Assembly (NCBI RefSeq): GCF_000757485.1
Contig: NZ_JPYO01000002.1
Span: forward strand, 62,001 to 126,000
Length of the DNA: 64,000 nucleotides
Origin: Achromobacter sp. RTa
GTDB lineage: Bacteria > Pseudomonadota > Gammaproteobacteria > Burkholderiales > Burkholderiaceae_B
Reading direction: 5' to 3'
Positions 53,876 to 60,239 of this stretch are shown here, in pieces. The translations under genes and the position numbers were made by a program. A model generated the notes under the pieces. The model was not told the origin of the DNA and made no database searches. It saw only the letters and a program-made list of their open reading frames with translations. Within the stretch, counting starts at the first letter, position 1. Every line of letters begins with the position of its first letter.

Positions 53876-54724
53876 ATGCGCTTGAGTCATGAGCAACTGC
53901 TGAACTACGAGCTGCCGGAGGTTCGGCAGCAGTACACCGCGCGCGATACGATGCTGTACGCGTTGTCGGTCGGCCTGGGCCAGGATCCCCTGGACCTCCA
54001 CGACCTGGCATACGTGGGCAGGCAGCACGACCCGCAGGCTCTGCCCTGGATGGCCGTGGTGCTGGGGTATCCGGGCTTCTGGCTGAAGGCGCCGGAGATC
54101 GGGGCCGATACGGTCAGGCTGCTGCACGGCGAGCAGGGGATGGAGCTTTTCCATCCGCTGCCGCCCGCAGGCGAGCTGATAGGCAAGACCCGCGTCGTCG
54201 AGGTAGTGGACAAGGGCGAGAAGGGGCTGCTGCTGTACTCGGAGAAGTCGCTGACGGAAGCGGATTCGGGGCGGCTCATCGCGCGAACCTCGGCGACGCA
54301 TGTGCTGCGCGGCGACGGCGGCATGCCTGGCGCCGGACGACAGGCGCGTCCCGCGCATGCCATGCCGGCGTGCGCGCCGCATTGGAGCGTGCTGCTGAAT
54401 ACCCGGCCCGAGCAGGCGCTGATCTACCGGCTGAACGGCGACTACAACCCGCTGCATAGCGACCCCGAGGTCGCGCGGGCGGCGGGTTTTCCCCGCCCCA
54501 TCCTGCATGGCATGTGCACCTTCGGCATGGTGGCCCATGCCGTGTCCCGGCAGCTGCTGCCGGACGCGGGCGGCTCCCTGCGCTCGCTTTCCTTGCGGTT
54601 TTCGGGCCCGGTTTTTCCGGGCGAGACGCTCCAGGTGGAAGTCTGGAGGGACGGATCCTTCCGGGCGCGGGTCGTCGAACGAGAGACCGTGGTCATCGAC
54701 AATGGGCTGATGCGCGTGGGGTGA
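53876..54724 (+). CDS. MaoC-type enoyl-CoA hydratase (hydratase 2)
   Basis: The product has 282 aa, a double hotdog fold. The active-site motif is YRLNGDYNPLHSDPEVARAAGFPRPILHGMCT (Asp and His about residues 189-194), as in R-specific enoyl-CoA hydratase 2. The N-terminal half is a degenerate hotdog. With the SDR it would perform two steps of beta-oxidation with D-stereochemistry. It is the last recognisable gene of the operon. Confidence 0.9.
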   Translation: MRLSHEQLLNYELPEVRQQYTARDTMLYALSVGLGQDPLDLHDLAYVGRQHDPQALPWMAVVLGYPGFWLKAPEIGADTVRLLHGEQGMELFHPLPPAGELIGKTRVVEVVDKGEKGLLLYSEKSLTEADSGRLIARTSATHVLRGDGGMPGAGRQARPAHAMPACAPHWSVLLNTRPEQALIYRLNGDYNPLHSDPEVARAAGFPRPILHGMCTFGMVAHAVSRQLLPDAGGSLRSLSLRFSGPVFPGETLQVEVWRDGSFRARVVERETVVIDNGLMRVG

Positions 54725-54858
54725 GCGAGGCGTTCGCCATAAAAGGCGGTAGCCGCGCTGGTGTACCGGGTGGCGGAGTGAACGTTTTTTCGTCCGTAGC
54801 CTTTTTCCCCGTATTGCGGGGACGGGAGCAAGGACGGGTCGAATTATTTCGTCGGCCT

Positions 54859-54873
54859 AATAAGCCGCTTATT
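54859..54873 (+). repeat. Perfect short inverted repeat upstream of the Fur-like box
   Basis: AATAAG (54859-54864) and CTTATT (54868-54873) are separated by CCG, a possible operator. Confidence 0.4.
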
Positions 54874-54897
54874 TCGTGGGAATTTTGCCACCTAGAA

Positions 54898-54916
54898 AAG
54901 AATGATAATTATTCTA
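54898..54916 (+). promoter_or_regulatory. Fur-box-like site with overlapping promoter
   Basis: The 19 bases match 14 positions of the classical Fur consensus, with core AATGATAATTATT. A candidate -35 TTGCCA lies at 54885-54890 and TATTCT at 54910-54915 could act as the -10 (19-base spacer). If real, iron would repress the small unit that follows. The call is from pattern only. Confidence 0.5.
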
Positions 54917-54936
54917 TATTGAGGAACGATGATCGT

Positions 54937-54972
54937 ATGAGATGGCCAGGCGATTTCCCGCTTAAGCATTAA
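54937..54972 (+). CDS. Micro-gene 1: RWPGDF-KH peptide
   Basis: An 11-codon frame encodes MRWPGDFPLKH and stops with TAA. A TTG start at 54919 would give a 17-residue form beginning MRND. GAGGAA (54921-54926) may be its ribosome site. The ending RWP-G-DF-x-x-KH-stop recurs in two more tiny genes just downstream. A terminator follows 17 bases later, so the Fur-like promoter, peptide and terminator make a unit of about 100 bases. It could instead be a small RNA. Confidence 0.4.
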   Translation: MRWPGDFPLKH

Positions 54973-54988
54973 TTCCCTCGACTCAATG

Positions 54989-55010
54989 AGCCCGCTTTTT
55001 GCGGGCTTTT
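54989..55010 (+). terminator. Intrinsic terminator after micro-gene 1
   Basis: AGCCCGC (54989-54995) pairs with GCGGGCT (55001-55007) over TTTTT; T-run continues to 55010. Confidence 0.85.
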
Positions 55011-55147
55011 GTTTGCCAAGAGGTTCAGCCTCACGCGCTCGGATGAGCCTCTTAATTCTGAGCAGCAGGATGCCGTAAAACGCTTGAATACTCAGTTCGT
55101 CCCGGTTCCCGGGCTATCGGCTTTCGCCACGACGGCGAGGAGGTTGT

Positions 55148-55219
55148 ATGCGCAATACCAGTACGCAGGGCAGGGAAGAGACGAGGCGCTGGCCCGGTGA
55201 TTTTTCTCCCAAGCATTAG
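55148..55219 (+). CDS. Micro-gene 2: 23-residue RWPGDF-KH peptide
   Basis: A 23-codon frame starts MRNTSTQG and ends RRWPGDFSPKH-stop. It is preceded by a strong GAGGAGG (55137-55143), 4 bases before the ATG. Hydrophilic, with no signal or membrane segment. The last 11 residues match micro-genes 1 and 3. It is too short for ordinary gene finders. Function unknown. Confidence 0.55.
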   Translation: MRNTSTQGREETRRWPGDFSPKH

Positions 55220-55332
55220 CTGACTGGGTTTTGGGTGCGCAGCGGCGTGATTGCGTTCTGGCGGGTTCGGCCTGCTCATCCAAGAGGACTAGTCGCAAAT
55301 GCTCTATAGAGAAGGGTGGATTCATGAGAGCA

Positions 55333-55356
55333 TAGGATACAAACGCGCATATCCTA
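55333..55356 (+). repeat. Perfect 7-bp inverted repeat before micro-gene 3
   Basis: TAGGATA (55333-55339) pairs with TATCCTA (55350-55356) across 10 bases, 28 bases upstream of the start codon. It is placed where an operator or leader hairpin would act. Confidence 0.45.
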
Positions 55357-55383
55357 CCTTCGCGCGTGCATGGGAGGCCTGCC

Positions 55384-55542
55384 ATGAGTGAAACCCGCCC
55401 CTCGTCCGACGGTAAGCACAACGACTCGGGCAAACCGGTTAAGCCGGATCGCTCGCAGGAAGAACATGCGCCCGACGGGAAGTCTAAGCAAGACCAACCC
55501 CGTCCGATGCGGTGGCCGGAGGATTTTCCTGCCAAGCATTGA
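55384..55542 (+). CDS. Micro-gene 3: 52-residue disordered protein with RWPEDF-KH end
   Basis: The product has 52 aa and starts MSETRPSSDGKHND. It is rich in Ser, Asp, Lys, Pro and Glu with no hydrophobic run, so it should be disordered and cytoplasmic. It ends MRWPEDFPAKH-stop, the motif of micro-genes 1 and 2. GGGAGG (55372-55377) is 6 bases before the ATG, a very good ribosome site. The length differences with a fixed end suggest that the C-terminal decapeptide is the functional part. Confidence 0.65.
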   Translation: MSETRPSSDGKHNDSGKPVKPDRSQEEHAPDGKSKQDQPRPMRWPEDFPAKH

Positions 55543-55635
55543 GGATTCTATCGAGCGTATCGCCTGCATGAGCCGGAAATAGGGCACTAAGCGGAGCGTT
55601 TCGATTATTTTCTTGTCGTCTACACGATCCATAAT

Positions 55636-55669
55636 GGGTGAACCGGTGCCAGATGGTATCGGTTCACCC
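55636..55669. repeat. Perfect 10-bp inverted repeat
   Basis: GGGTGAACCG (55636-55645) pairs with CGGTTCACCC (55660-55669) over 14 bases. No T-run on either side. It lies between micro-gene 3 and the minus-strand zinc-ribbon gene, in a 265-base gap where I see no gene. Confidence 0.55.
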
Positions 55670-55807
55670 ACAAATATGACCCTTGCCTAGAGTCCCGGAT
55701 GGCTCCGTTCGGCGCAAATGATAAATTTTTGCGTTTTGACCCAATGACTTTCGAGCAAAGCGCTGATTCGCGACGCTCCAATGGGCATACGGGGCACACC
55801 TTAACGC

Positions 55808-56104
55808 TTACCCGGGGGCCAATCGAAAGCCGCGGCCAACGTCGTGCCGATCGACTCTGTGATGCCACTTGGTTCCGCAAACCATGCAGCGGTACTTGTC
55901 AATGCGTCCGCCGGCTTCGCGTGCCAGTATGGGATTGCTGTGCGCGGCGGCAGAGTCTAGAAATTGGAGTGTCGCGTGAGGTTCGGTCCTGGGGCGGCAA
56001 CTGGCCAATACGTGGCAAGGGTCGCATAACCCGACTTCGAGAGGCGCTTCTTTTGTGACGCTCGTGTATCCGTTCACGGAATGAAAGGGTTCTGGGCGCT
56101 GCAT
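55808..56104 (-). CDS. Small zinc-ribbon-like protein, copy B
   Basis: The product has 98 aa. LCDPCHVLASC near residue 26 and YRCMVCGTKW near residue 71 form two CxxC pairs; the tail DVGRGFRLAPG matches copies A (39327) and C (58735). The spacer between the pairs is long and variable. The start is uncertain, since the conserved part begins only near residue 24. Same strand as the Hint-domain gene and located just downstream of it. Confidence 0.6.
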   Translation of the reverse strand: MQRPEPFHSVNGYTSVTKEAPLEVGLCDPCHVLASCRPRTEPHATLQFLDSAAAHSNPILAREAGGRIDKYRCMVCGTKWHHRVDRHDVGRGFRLAPG

Positions 56105-56136
56105 ACAAGTTATCTCCAGCCGACGGATGGCTAAGA

Positions 56137-56180
56137 CACGCTCAATGCGCCACGGCCTACGCCGAGGAACATTGAGCGTG
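56137..56180. terminator. Long hairpin between the Hint gene and zinc-ribbon copy B
   Basis: CACGCTCAATG (56137-56147) pairs with CATTGAGCGTG (56170-56180), 11 perfect pairs, with a further possible GGC/GCC stem inside. It starts 9 bases past the Hint stop codon on the minus strand. T-tract is weak. Confidence 0.55.
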
Positions 56181-56188
56181 ATCGTCGC

Positions 56189-57814
56189 TTAGGCTGCCTT
56201 TTGCCAGTAGGTGTAGGTTCGCAGGACGTGCAGTTCGATCGCGATTGCGCCTTCGAGCAAGGCCGCGGGGATACGAGCAGCACCGCCAGTCCAGCGCATG
56301 CTTACGCCATGAACGTCTTGCTGTTCGTGCAGGCCCTCCAGCGCGGGATGCTGCAGATCGATGTCATGGCGGCCAGAAGACGTTTCCACCACGATTCTCG
56401 ACACCCCAACGCCGACGGTGCGGAGGTCGCGCCGGGCATGCGTGGTCGTATCACGCACGACTGCCGAACGTGATGCGATGATCACGTCGTCGAGCACCGG
56501 CGTTGGCAACTCGAAACGGACCGGCCCTTCGTTCGTCTGGCTGGCCGAATGGATCGTGCGGCCGCCGAGTTGAAGATGCAGACCTGTCTCGGTTACCCGG
56601 CGGGCGCCGGTGAGCTTTTCTGCACGTTGGAGGATGGACTTGCGCAGCGCCTCGACGACAGGCCCGGAACGCACGACTTCAATGCCTTCGATCTGCGGGC
56701 GGCCATCGGCTGGGCCGAAATCGGGATTCATTGCAACGCTTGTGGCGTTTTCAAACATGTTGCGATTGCCCGTATCGACGTATGACTCGGCTGCGGCTCC
56801 TTCGGCAATCAGAATGTCAAAGTGATCGAGTTCGATGTGGAAGTATTCGAAGGAGGTACGGTCGAATTCCTGCGTAACGGTCTGGCCATTGACCAGCAAC
56901 ATCGCTGGCACCAGCTTGCCGTCGAAGTACATATGGTGGCCCGGCGAAACATACAGATCGCGCTTGGGCACATTGAGCGCCAGCGAGCCGGCAGCGAAAC
57001 GAACGGGGTAGGCACGAATTGCGTCAGAAGCCTTGATGCGGCTGCTGTTCAGCTTGCGATGGCCAACCCACTTCACTGTGGCAACGCCGCCTCGGGCCGT
57101 AATTACGCGATCGCCAGCCTGGATATCTTCCACGAGCTTTTCGCCATCGACCGTGGCAATCCGCGTGCCGCGAAGGTAGCAGGCGAACGTGACGTTGCCG
57201 GCAGCGTCGATGCTGAAAGTCGCTCCGGGAGGGTAGTCAGTGATCTGGAACGATGCAAGATTCGTGGTGATGGGGATGGGGCCGCTCGTTACATACTGAA
57301 CCTGCAGCACGCCGGTGGCTTCGTTGAACACAACGTTATTGCCCACGGTGTTCGCGCCGATGAGATTGTCTTTCTCGACAATCAGTTGGTCGCCGTTCTT
57401 CAATCCGGATATCGTCGGAAAGCTGGAAAGGTTGAGGTCAACCGTCGGCATGATGACTTTCAGCGTGCCGGTGCCGTTCGCATCGAAGTTGATCTTCGTG
57501 TTTTCCAGCAAGGAGACATCCAACAATTCCCCTCCGTATTGGAGGGATGAGTCGGCACCGATGTTGTAGGTAATGGCATTGGCTGCAGTCACGCCTGCTA
57601 CGCCTGTGACAACCACGTTTGCTCCGTTTACCGCGCTGACGGTGTTGGATTGCAAGACCCCGGCGCCAATCGTGGCATTCAGCGAAATATCTACGCCGTC
57701 GATTATCAAGTCGCTATTTCCCAAAAGCTGGGCATTAACTATGTCGTCAGTGGGCGCATTTGCCGAGTTAATGGTTTCAGTGGAGTTCGCTCCGACAGAA
57801 ATATTAAGGGCCAT
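56189..57814 (-). CDS. Hint (hedgehog/intein) domain protein
   Basis: The product has 541 aa. Residues 1-205 are an Asn/Thr/Val-rich beta-repeat region without a Sec signal (MALNISVGANSTETIN). Residues 212-355 form a Hint_2 domain: CYLRGTRIATVDGEKLVEDI with the likely nucleophile Cys212, VGHRKL, the His pair in SPGHHMYFDG (293-294), HFDILIAEGAAAESYVDTGN at its end. The remainder is unclassified. Hint_2 proteins are thought to self-cleave or ligate through the Cys. TAGGAAAA precedes the ATG. The absence of a Sec signal and the beta repeats would fit type I secretion, but no transporter is near. Confidence 0.82.
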   Translation of the reverse strand: MALNISVGANSTETINSANAPTDDIVNAQLLGNSDLIIDGVDISLNATIGAGVLQSNTVSAVNGANVVVTGVAGVTAANAITYNIGADSSLQYGGELLDVSLLENTKINFDANGTGTLKVIMPTVDLNLSSFPTISGLKNGDQLIVEKDNLIGANTVGNNVVFNEATGVLQVQYVTSGPIPITTNLASFQITDYPPGATFSIDAAGNVTFACYLRGTRIATVDGEKLVEDIQAGDRVITARGGVATVKWVGHRKLNSSRIKASDAIRAYPVRFAAGSLALNVPKRDLYVSPGHHMYFDGKLVPAMLLVNGQTVTQEFDRTSFEYFHIELDHFDILIAEGAAAESYVDTGNRNMFENATSVAMNPDFGPADGRPQIEGIEVVRSGPVVEALRKSILQRAEKLTGARRVTETGLHLQLGGRTIHSASQTNEGPVRFELPTPVLDDVIIASRSAVVRDTTTHARRDLRTVGVGVSRIVVETSSGRHDIDLQHPALEGLHEQQDVHGVSMRWTGGAARIPAALLEGAIAIELHVLRTYTYWQKAA

Positions 57815-58734
57815 GATTTTCCTAGAATTTTTTGCGTAAAAGTCCCCCTCCAGGCGTAGAAACGCTTGGATTTTTTTGGGGCACGAAAGGGAGGTGCTAC
57901 GTAACAGTAGCTAGTGACGGGGTGCTAGTAGCAGACGGGCGGCATTGACTTTCTCCCATGTGGAAAGTTGCGCGGATGGCAGGCGCCCAGAAACGAGGGC
58001 TCAAGTAACTGTCGATAAACCGCAGTTACTCGAGGCAATTATTGATGAAGCTCAATTACGGATTTATAGGGATAACCCTTATGAAAAAAAATCCTAATAT
58101 ATTCTGCAATAATTTTTCCAAACAGTTTCAAAATTCACGATCGGGCAAAATTTAAAGATACTAAATGTAAATAAAAAGTCATAACAATGCTAAATGGCCA
58201 GAATAATTTACAAAAAAAGACTATCCGGCCAAAATAAATCGTAATATTTCTAATTATTGCAGCTTTGTTTTATAACGAAATATAACGATAAAAAGAATGC
58301 TGCGGCGCGGCGGACCGATTTCTATTGGAGTTACAAAATATTCTTGTAAATTCCCATTTGTCGCTTGAATATTTTTTTTTAGCGAATTCGAGAGATAAAT
58401 ATCTTTGTTTTTATGGGTTTACGGGTGAATTGCTGCGTGGAAATTGCCGCCATGTAATTCGCGAGATTTTCAGGTCAAGTGAAAGCCGGCCATGGGGTAT
58501 GGTCACGCGCAAGTGAGAGAAATTGGTCGGGGCCCGATACGTAAATGGCGCGCAGCCAAGCGCATCGAACTGCGGAACGCTGGGCATGTGAGGGAGAGTG
58601 GCGGCCGAAGCGCGGTCTATCCGTCACGGGGGGAGGGGGCGAGGCAGAAGGCCGTGTCTATCACCGCGATTTGCGGTGTTGGACAAGCATATATGGAGAG
58701 TCAGGCAGAAAGGTTGTTTTCGATCCTGGGGGGC
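57815..58734. other. AT-rich non-coding region upstream of the Hint gene
   Basis: About 920 bases without a supported gene. From roughly 58040 to 58450 the sequence is strikingly AT-rich against a GC-rich genome, with A and T runs, which suggests foreign origin or a silenced promoter region. CTGCAATAATT (58104-58114) and AATTATTGCAG (58252-58262) are perfect inverted copies 137 bases apart. GCTAC/GTAGC pairs lie near 57896-57911, in the likely promoter of the Hint gene. Confidence 0.5.
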
Positions 58735-59004
58735 TCACACTGCGAGGCGAAATCCTTCCTCGACTCCCCATCGATCAATTTTGTGTAGCCACCTAGTGCC
58801 GCACTCGACGCATCGATAGTGGTTGACGCGTTCGACCGGTGCGCGATCTGCAGGGGCGCCAGAACCATGTGGAGTAAACCCCTGGTACCTGAGATTGTCG
58901 TGGGGAGGCGTTCCTGCCATGCCTGATGCCAAGCTATAGCAGGCGTCACATAACGCAATTGTCACGGCGGTTCCTGTCATGCTGAACGTTGCGAAGAGGC
59001 CCAT
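58735..59004 (-). CDS. Small zinc-ribbon-like protein, copy C
   Basis: The product has 89 aa. LCDACYSLASG near residue 18 and YRCVECGTRW near residue 63 are the CxxC pairs. The tail DRWGVEEGFRLAV matches copies A and B. A later Met (MTGTAVTIALCDAC) is an alternative start; neither has a clear ribosome site. No neighbours on the same strand except the distant Hint gene to the left. Confidence 0.62.
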   Translation of the reverse strand: MGLFATFSMTGTAVTIALCDACYSLASGMAGTPPHDNLRYQGFTPHGSGAPADRAPVERVNHYRCVECGTRWLHKIDRWGVEEGFRLAV

Positions 59005-59250
59005 TTCCGAGTTCTGTTGTCCACGGAGAGAAATGCGAACCGATCCTTGGAACGCGGAAGGGCGAGTAGCGGCTGCGCATCAAGAGGGATGAAAAAGCAA
59101 TTCGTCCGTTCGCAAATCCCAAAAAGGCGAGGATCGGGCGCTTGCTCTTTGCATATATCGTGTGCAGATCTACGTAGAGGCGGGGCGTGCAGGCTGCGAT
59201 AGCTCAGCAGCCCTGAAGCTGGAAGGATTTACGTCGAAGGCTTGGAATTA

Positions 59251-59511
59251 TTAGTTCCATGGAGATGCCCCATTAGGCAAGATCGTGACAGCGTCGCCTT
59301 TCATACCCAAGCTCAATAGAGAAAACGGCCGATTTAAAATGAGGGACGCATTAATCCTATCGGACTCTTGTTTCATCCGCAAGTGGTGAGTGTCTTTTCC
59401 GGTAGCCACCGCTGAACCATGACCGACTCGAGAATTCAATTGCGTTGACTGGGTGTATGAAGGCGAATGCTTCAGCTTGGCGAGGCTCAGCATTCTTGTT
59501 GCCTGCTTCAT
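59251..59511 (-). CDS. Small HPr-like protein, doubtful
   Basis: A 86-residue frame from ATG 59511. LNSRVGHGSAVA resembles the HPr active-site region (N-x-x-G-L-HARPA) and the end RINASLILN...LSLGMKGDAVTIL resembles the second half of HPr (VNAKSI...L..G..VTL). The Arg-Pro after the active His is missing. It could be a decayed or divergent HPr, or chance. No ribosome site and no PTS gene nearby. Confidence 0.25.
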   Translation of the reverse strand: MKQATRMLSLAKLKHSPSYTQSTQLNSRVGHGSAVATGKDTHHLRMKQESDRINASLILNRPFSLLSLGMKGDAVTILPNGASPWN

Positions 59512-59526
59512 TTGCGCCGTTTGCAC

Positions 59527-59972
59527 AAACCGATCAGGTACCGCTGTGGCCCAAGTCTATGGAGTGGAACCTTTATGCGTAGCGAGCGCGTGCAAAGGAA
59601 TCGGCCGGTTTGTATTTGATGCCAGGACAAATGGACGACGCATCTTTCCCGAAGCAGAAATGGAAGAGCGCCCCAGCTCATGGTGAGTCTGAGGCGCTCC
59701 TGCCCGGCTTCGCACGCGATGGGTGTCAGACAGCCCGGCAACTCCAATCTACTGCTGGCCTGTGGGCCGAGCAATAGGGAAAACCCTTGAATATTAAAGG
59801 GTTACAAGATTCCCAAAGGCCTGGCCAGGTCTCCCTTCCAAATGCCCAGGCAGCACGCCACGGCCCGTCAATGAGACGGCGACAATTTTGCCCGCCTCGG
59901 TATCCGCGAATTGCCGCACCCAGGCTCCGAAATCGACACTGAAGCCTGTTTTCACTGTGTCGGAGAGCGGAC
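59527..59972 (+). other. Non-coding region upstream of the Tad locus
   Basis: No gene supported. AACCCTT (59782-59788) pairs with AAGGGTT (59797-59803), a hairpin of 7 pairs without a T-run. The Tad promoter must be in the last 150 bases, but no good boxes are seen. GGAGAG at 59962-59967 is the ribosome site of the next gene. Confidence 0.4.
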
Positions 59973-60239
59973 ATGTCGGGGTTGCGGAAACGTCAGTTGG
60001 GCCAAGGGATGACGGAATATATCGTTGTCGTGGCCTTGGTCGCCGTGGCGGCCATTGCGGTGTATCAGTATTTCGGCCAGGTGGTCCGGTCGCAGACGGC
60101 CGCCATGGCGCGCGAGCTTGCGGGGGAAGATGGCGGCACGGAGGCGCGCGCCGCGCAGCAGGCTGCGAAAAAGGCCGCCGCGCAAACCAAGGCGCGTTCG
60201 CTCAAGTCCTTTACCGGCAACGCCGCGGACGCGAAGTGA
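59973..60239 (+). CDS. Flp/Tad-type pilin-like protein
   Basis: The product has 88 aa. It begins MSGLRKRQLGQGMTEYIVVVALVAVAAIAVYQY: a short basic leader, the prepilin-peptidase site with Gly and Glu at +5 after the cut in QG|MTEY, and a hydrophobic helix. The C-terminal half is Ala/Lys-rich. This is the style of small Tad pilins and TadE-like pseudopilins. It starts the operon; its stop overlaps the next gene by four bases (GTGA). Confidence 0.8.
   Translation: MSGLRKRQLGQGMTEYIVVVALVAVAAIAVYQYFGQVVRSQTAAMARELAGEDGGTEARAAQQAAKKAAAQTKARSLKSFTGNAADAK

Noticed and set aside
55009-55200. A 63-codon frame starting with TTG inside the terminator of micro-gene 1
   Set aside because: The start lies in the terminator tail, and the frame overlaps micro-gene 2, which has a much better ribosome site.
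59453-59686. A 77-codon plus-strand frame with a hydrophobic stretch (SILVACFICAVC)
   Set aside because: No ribosome site and no recognisable domain; it overlaps the HPr-like frame on the other strand. Not enough support for either to call this one.
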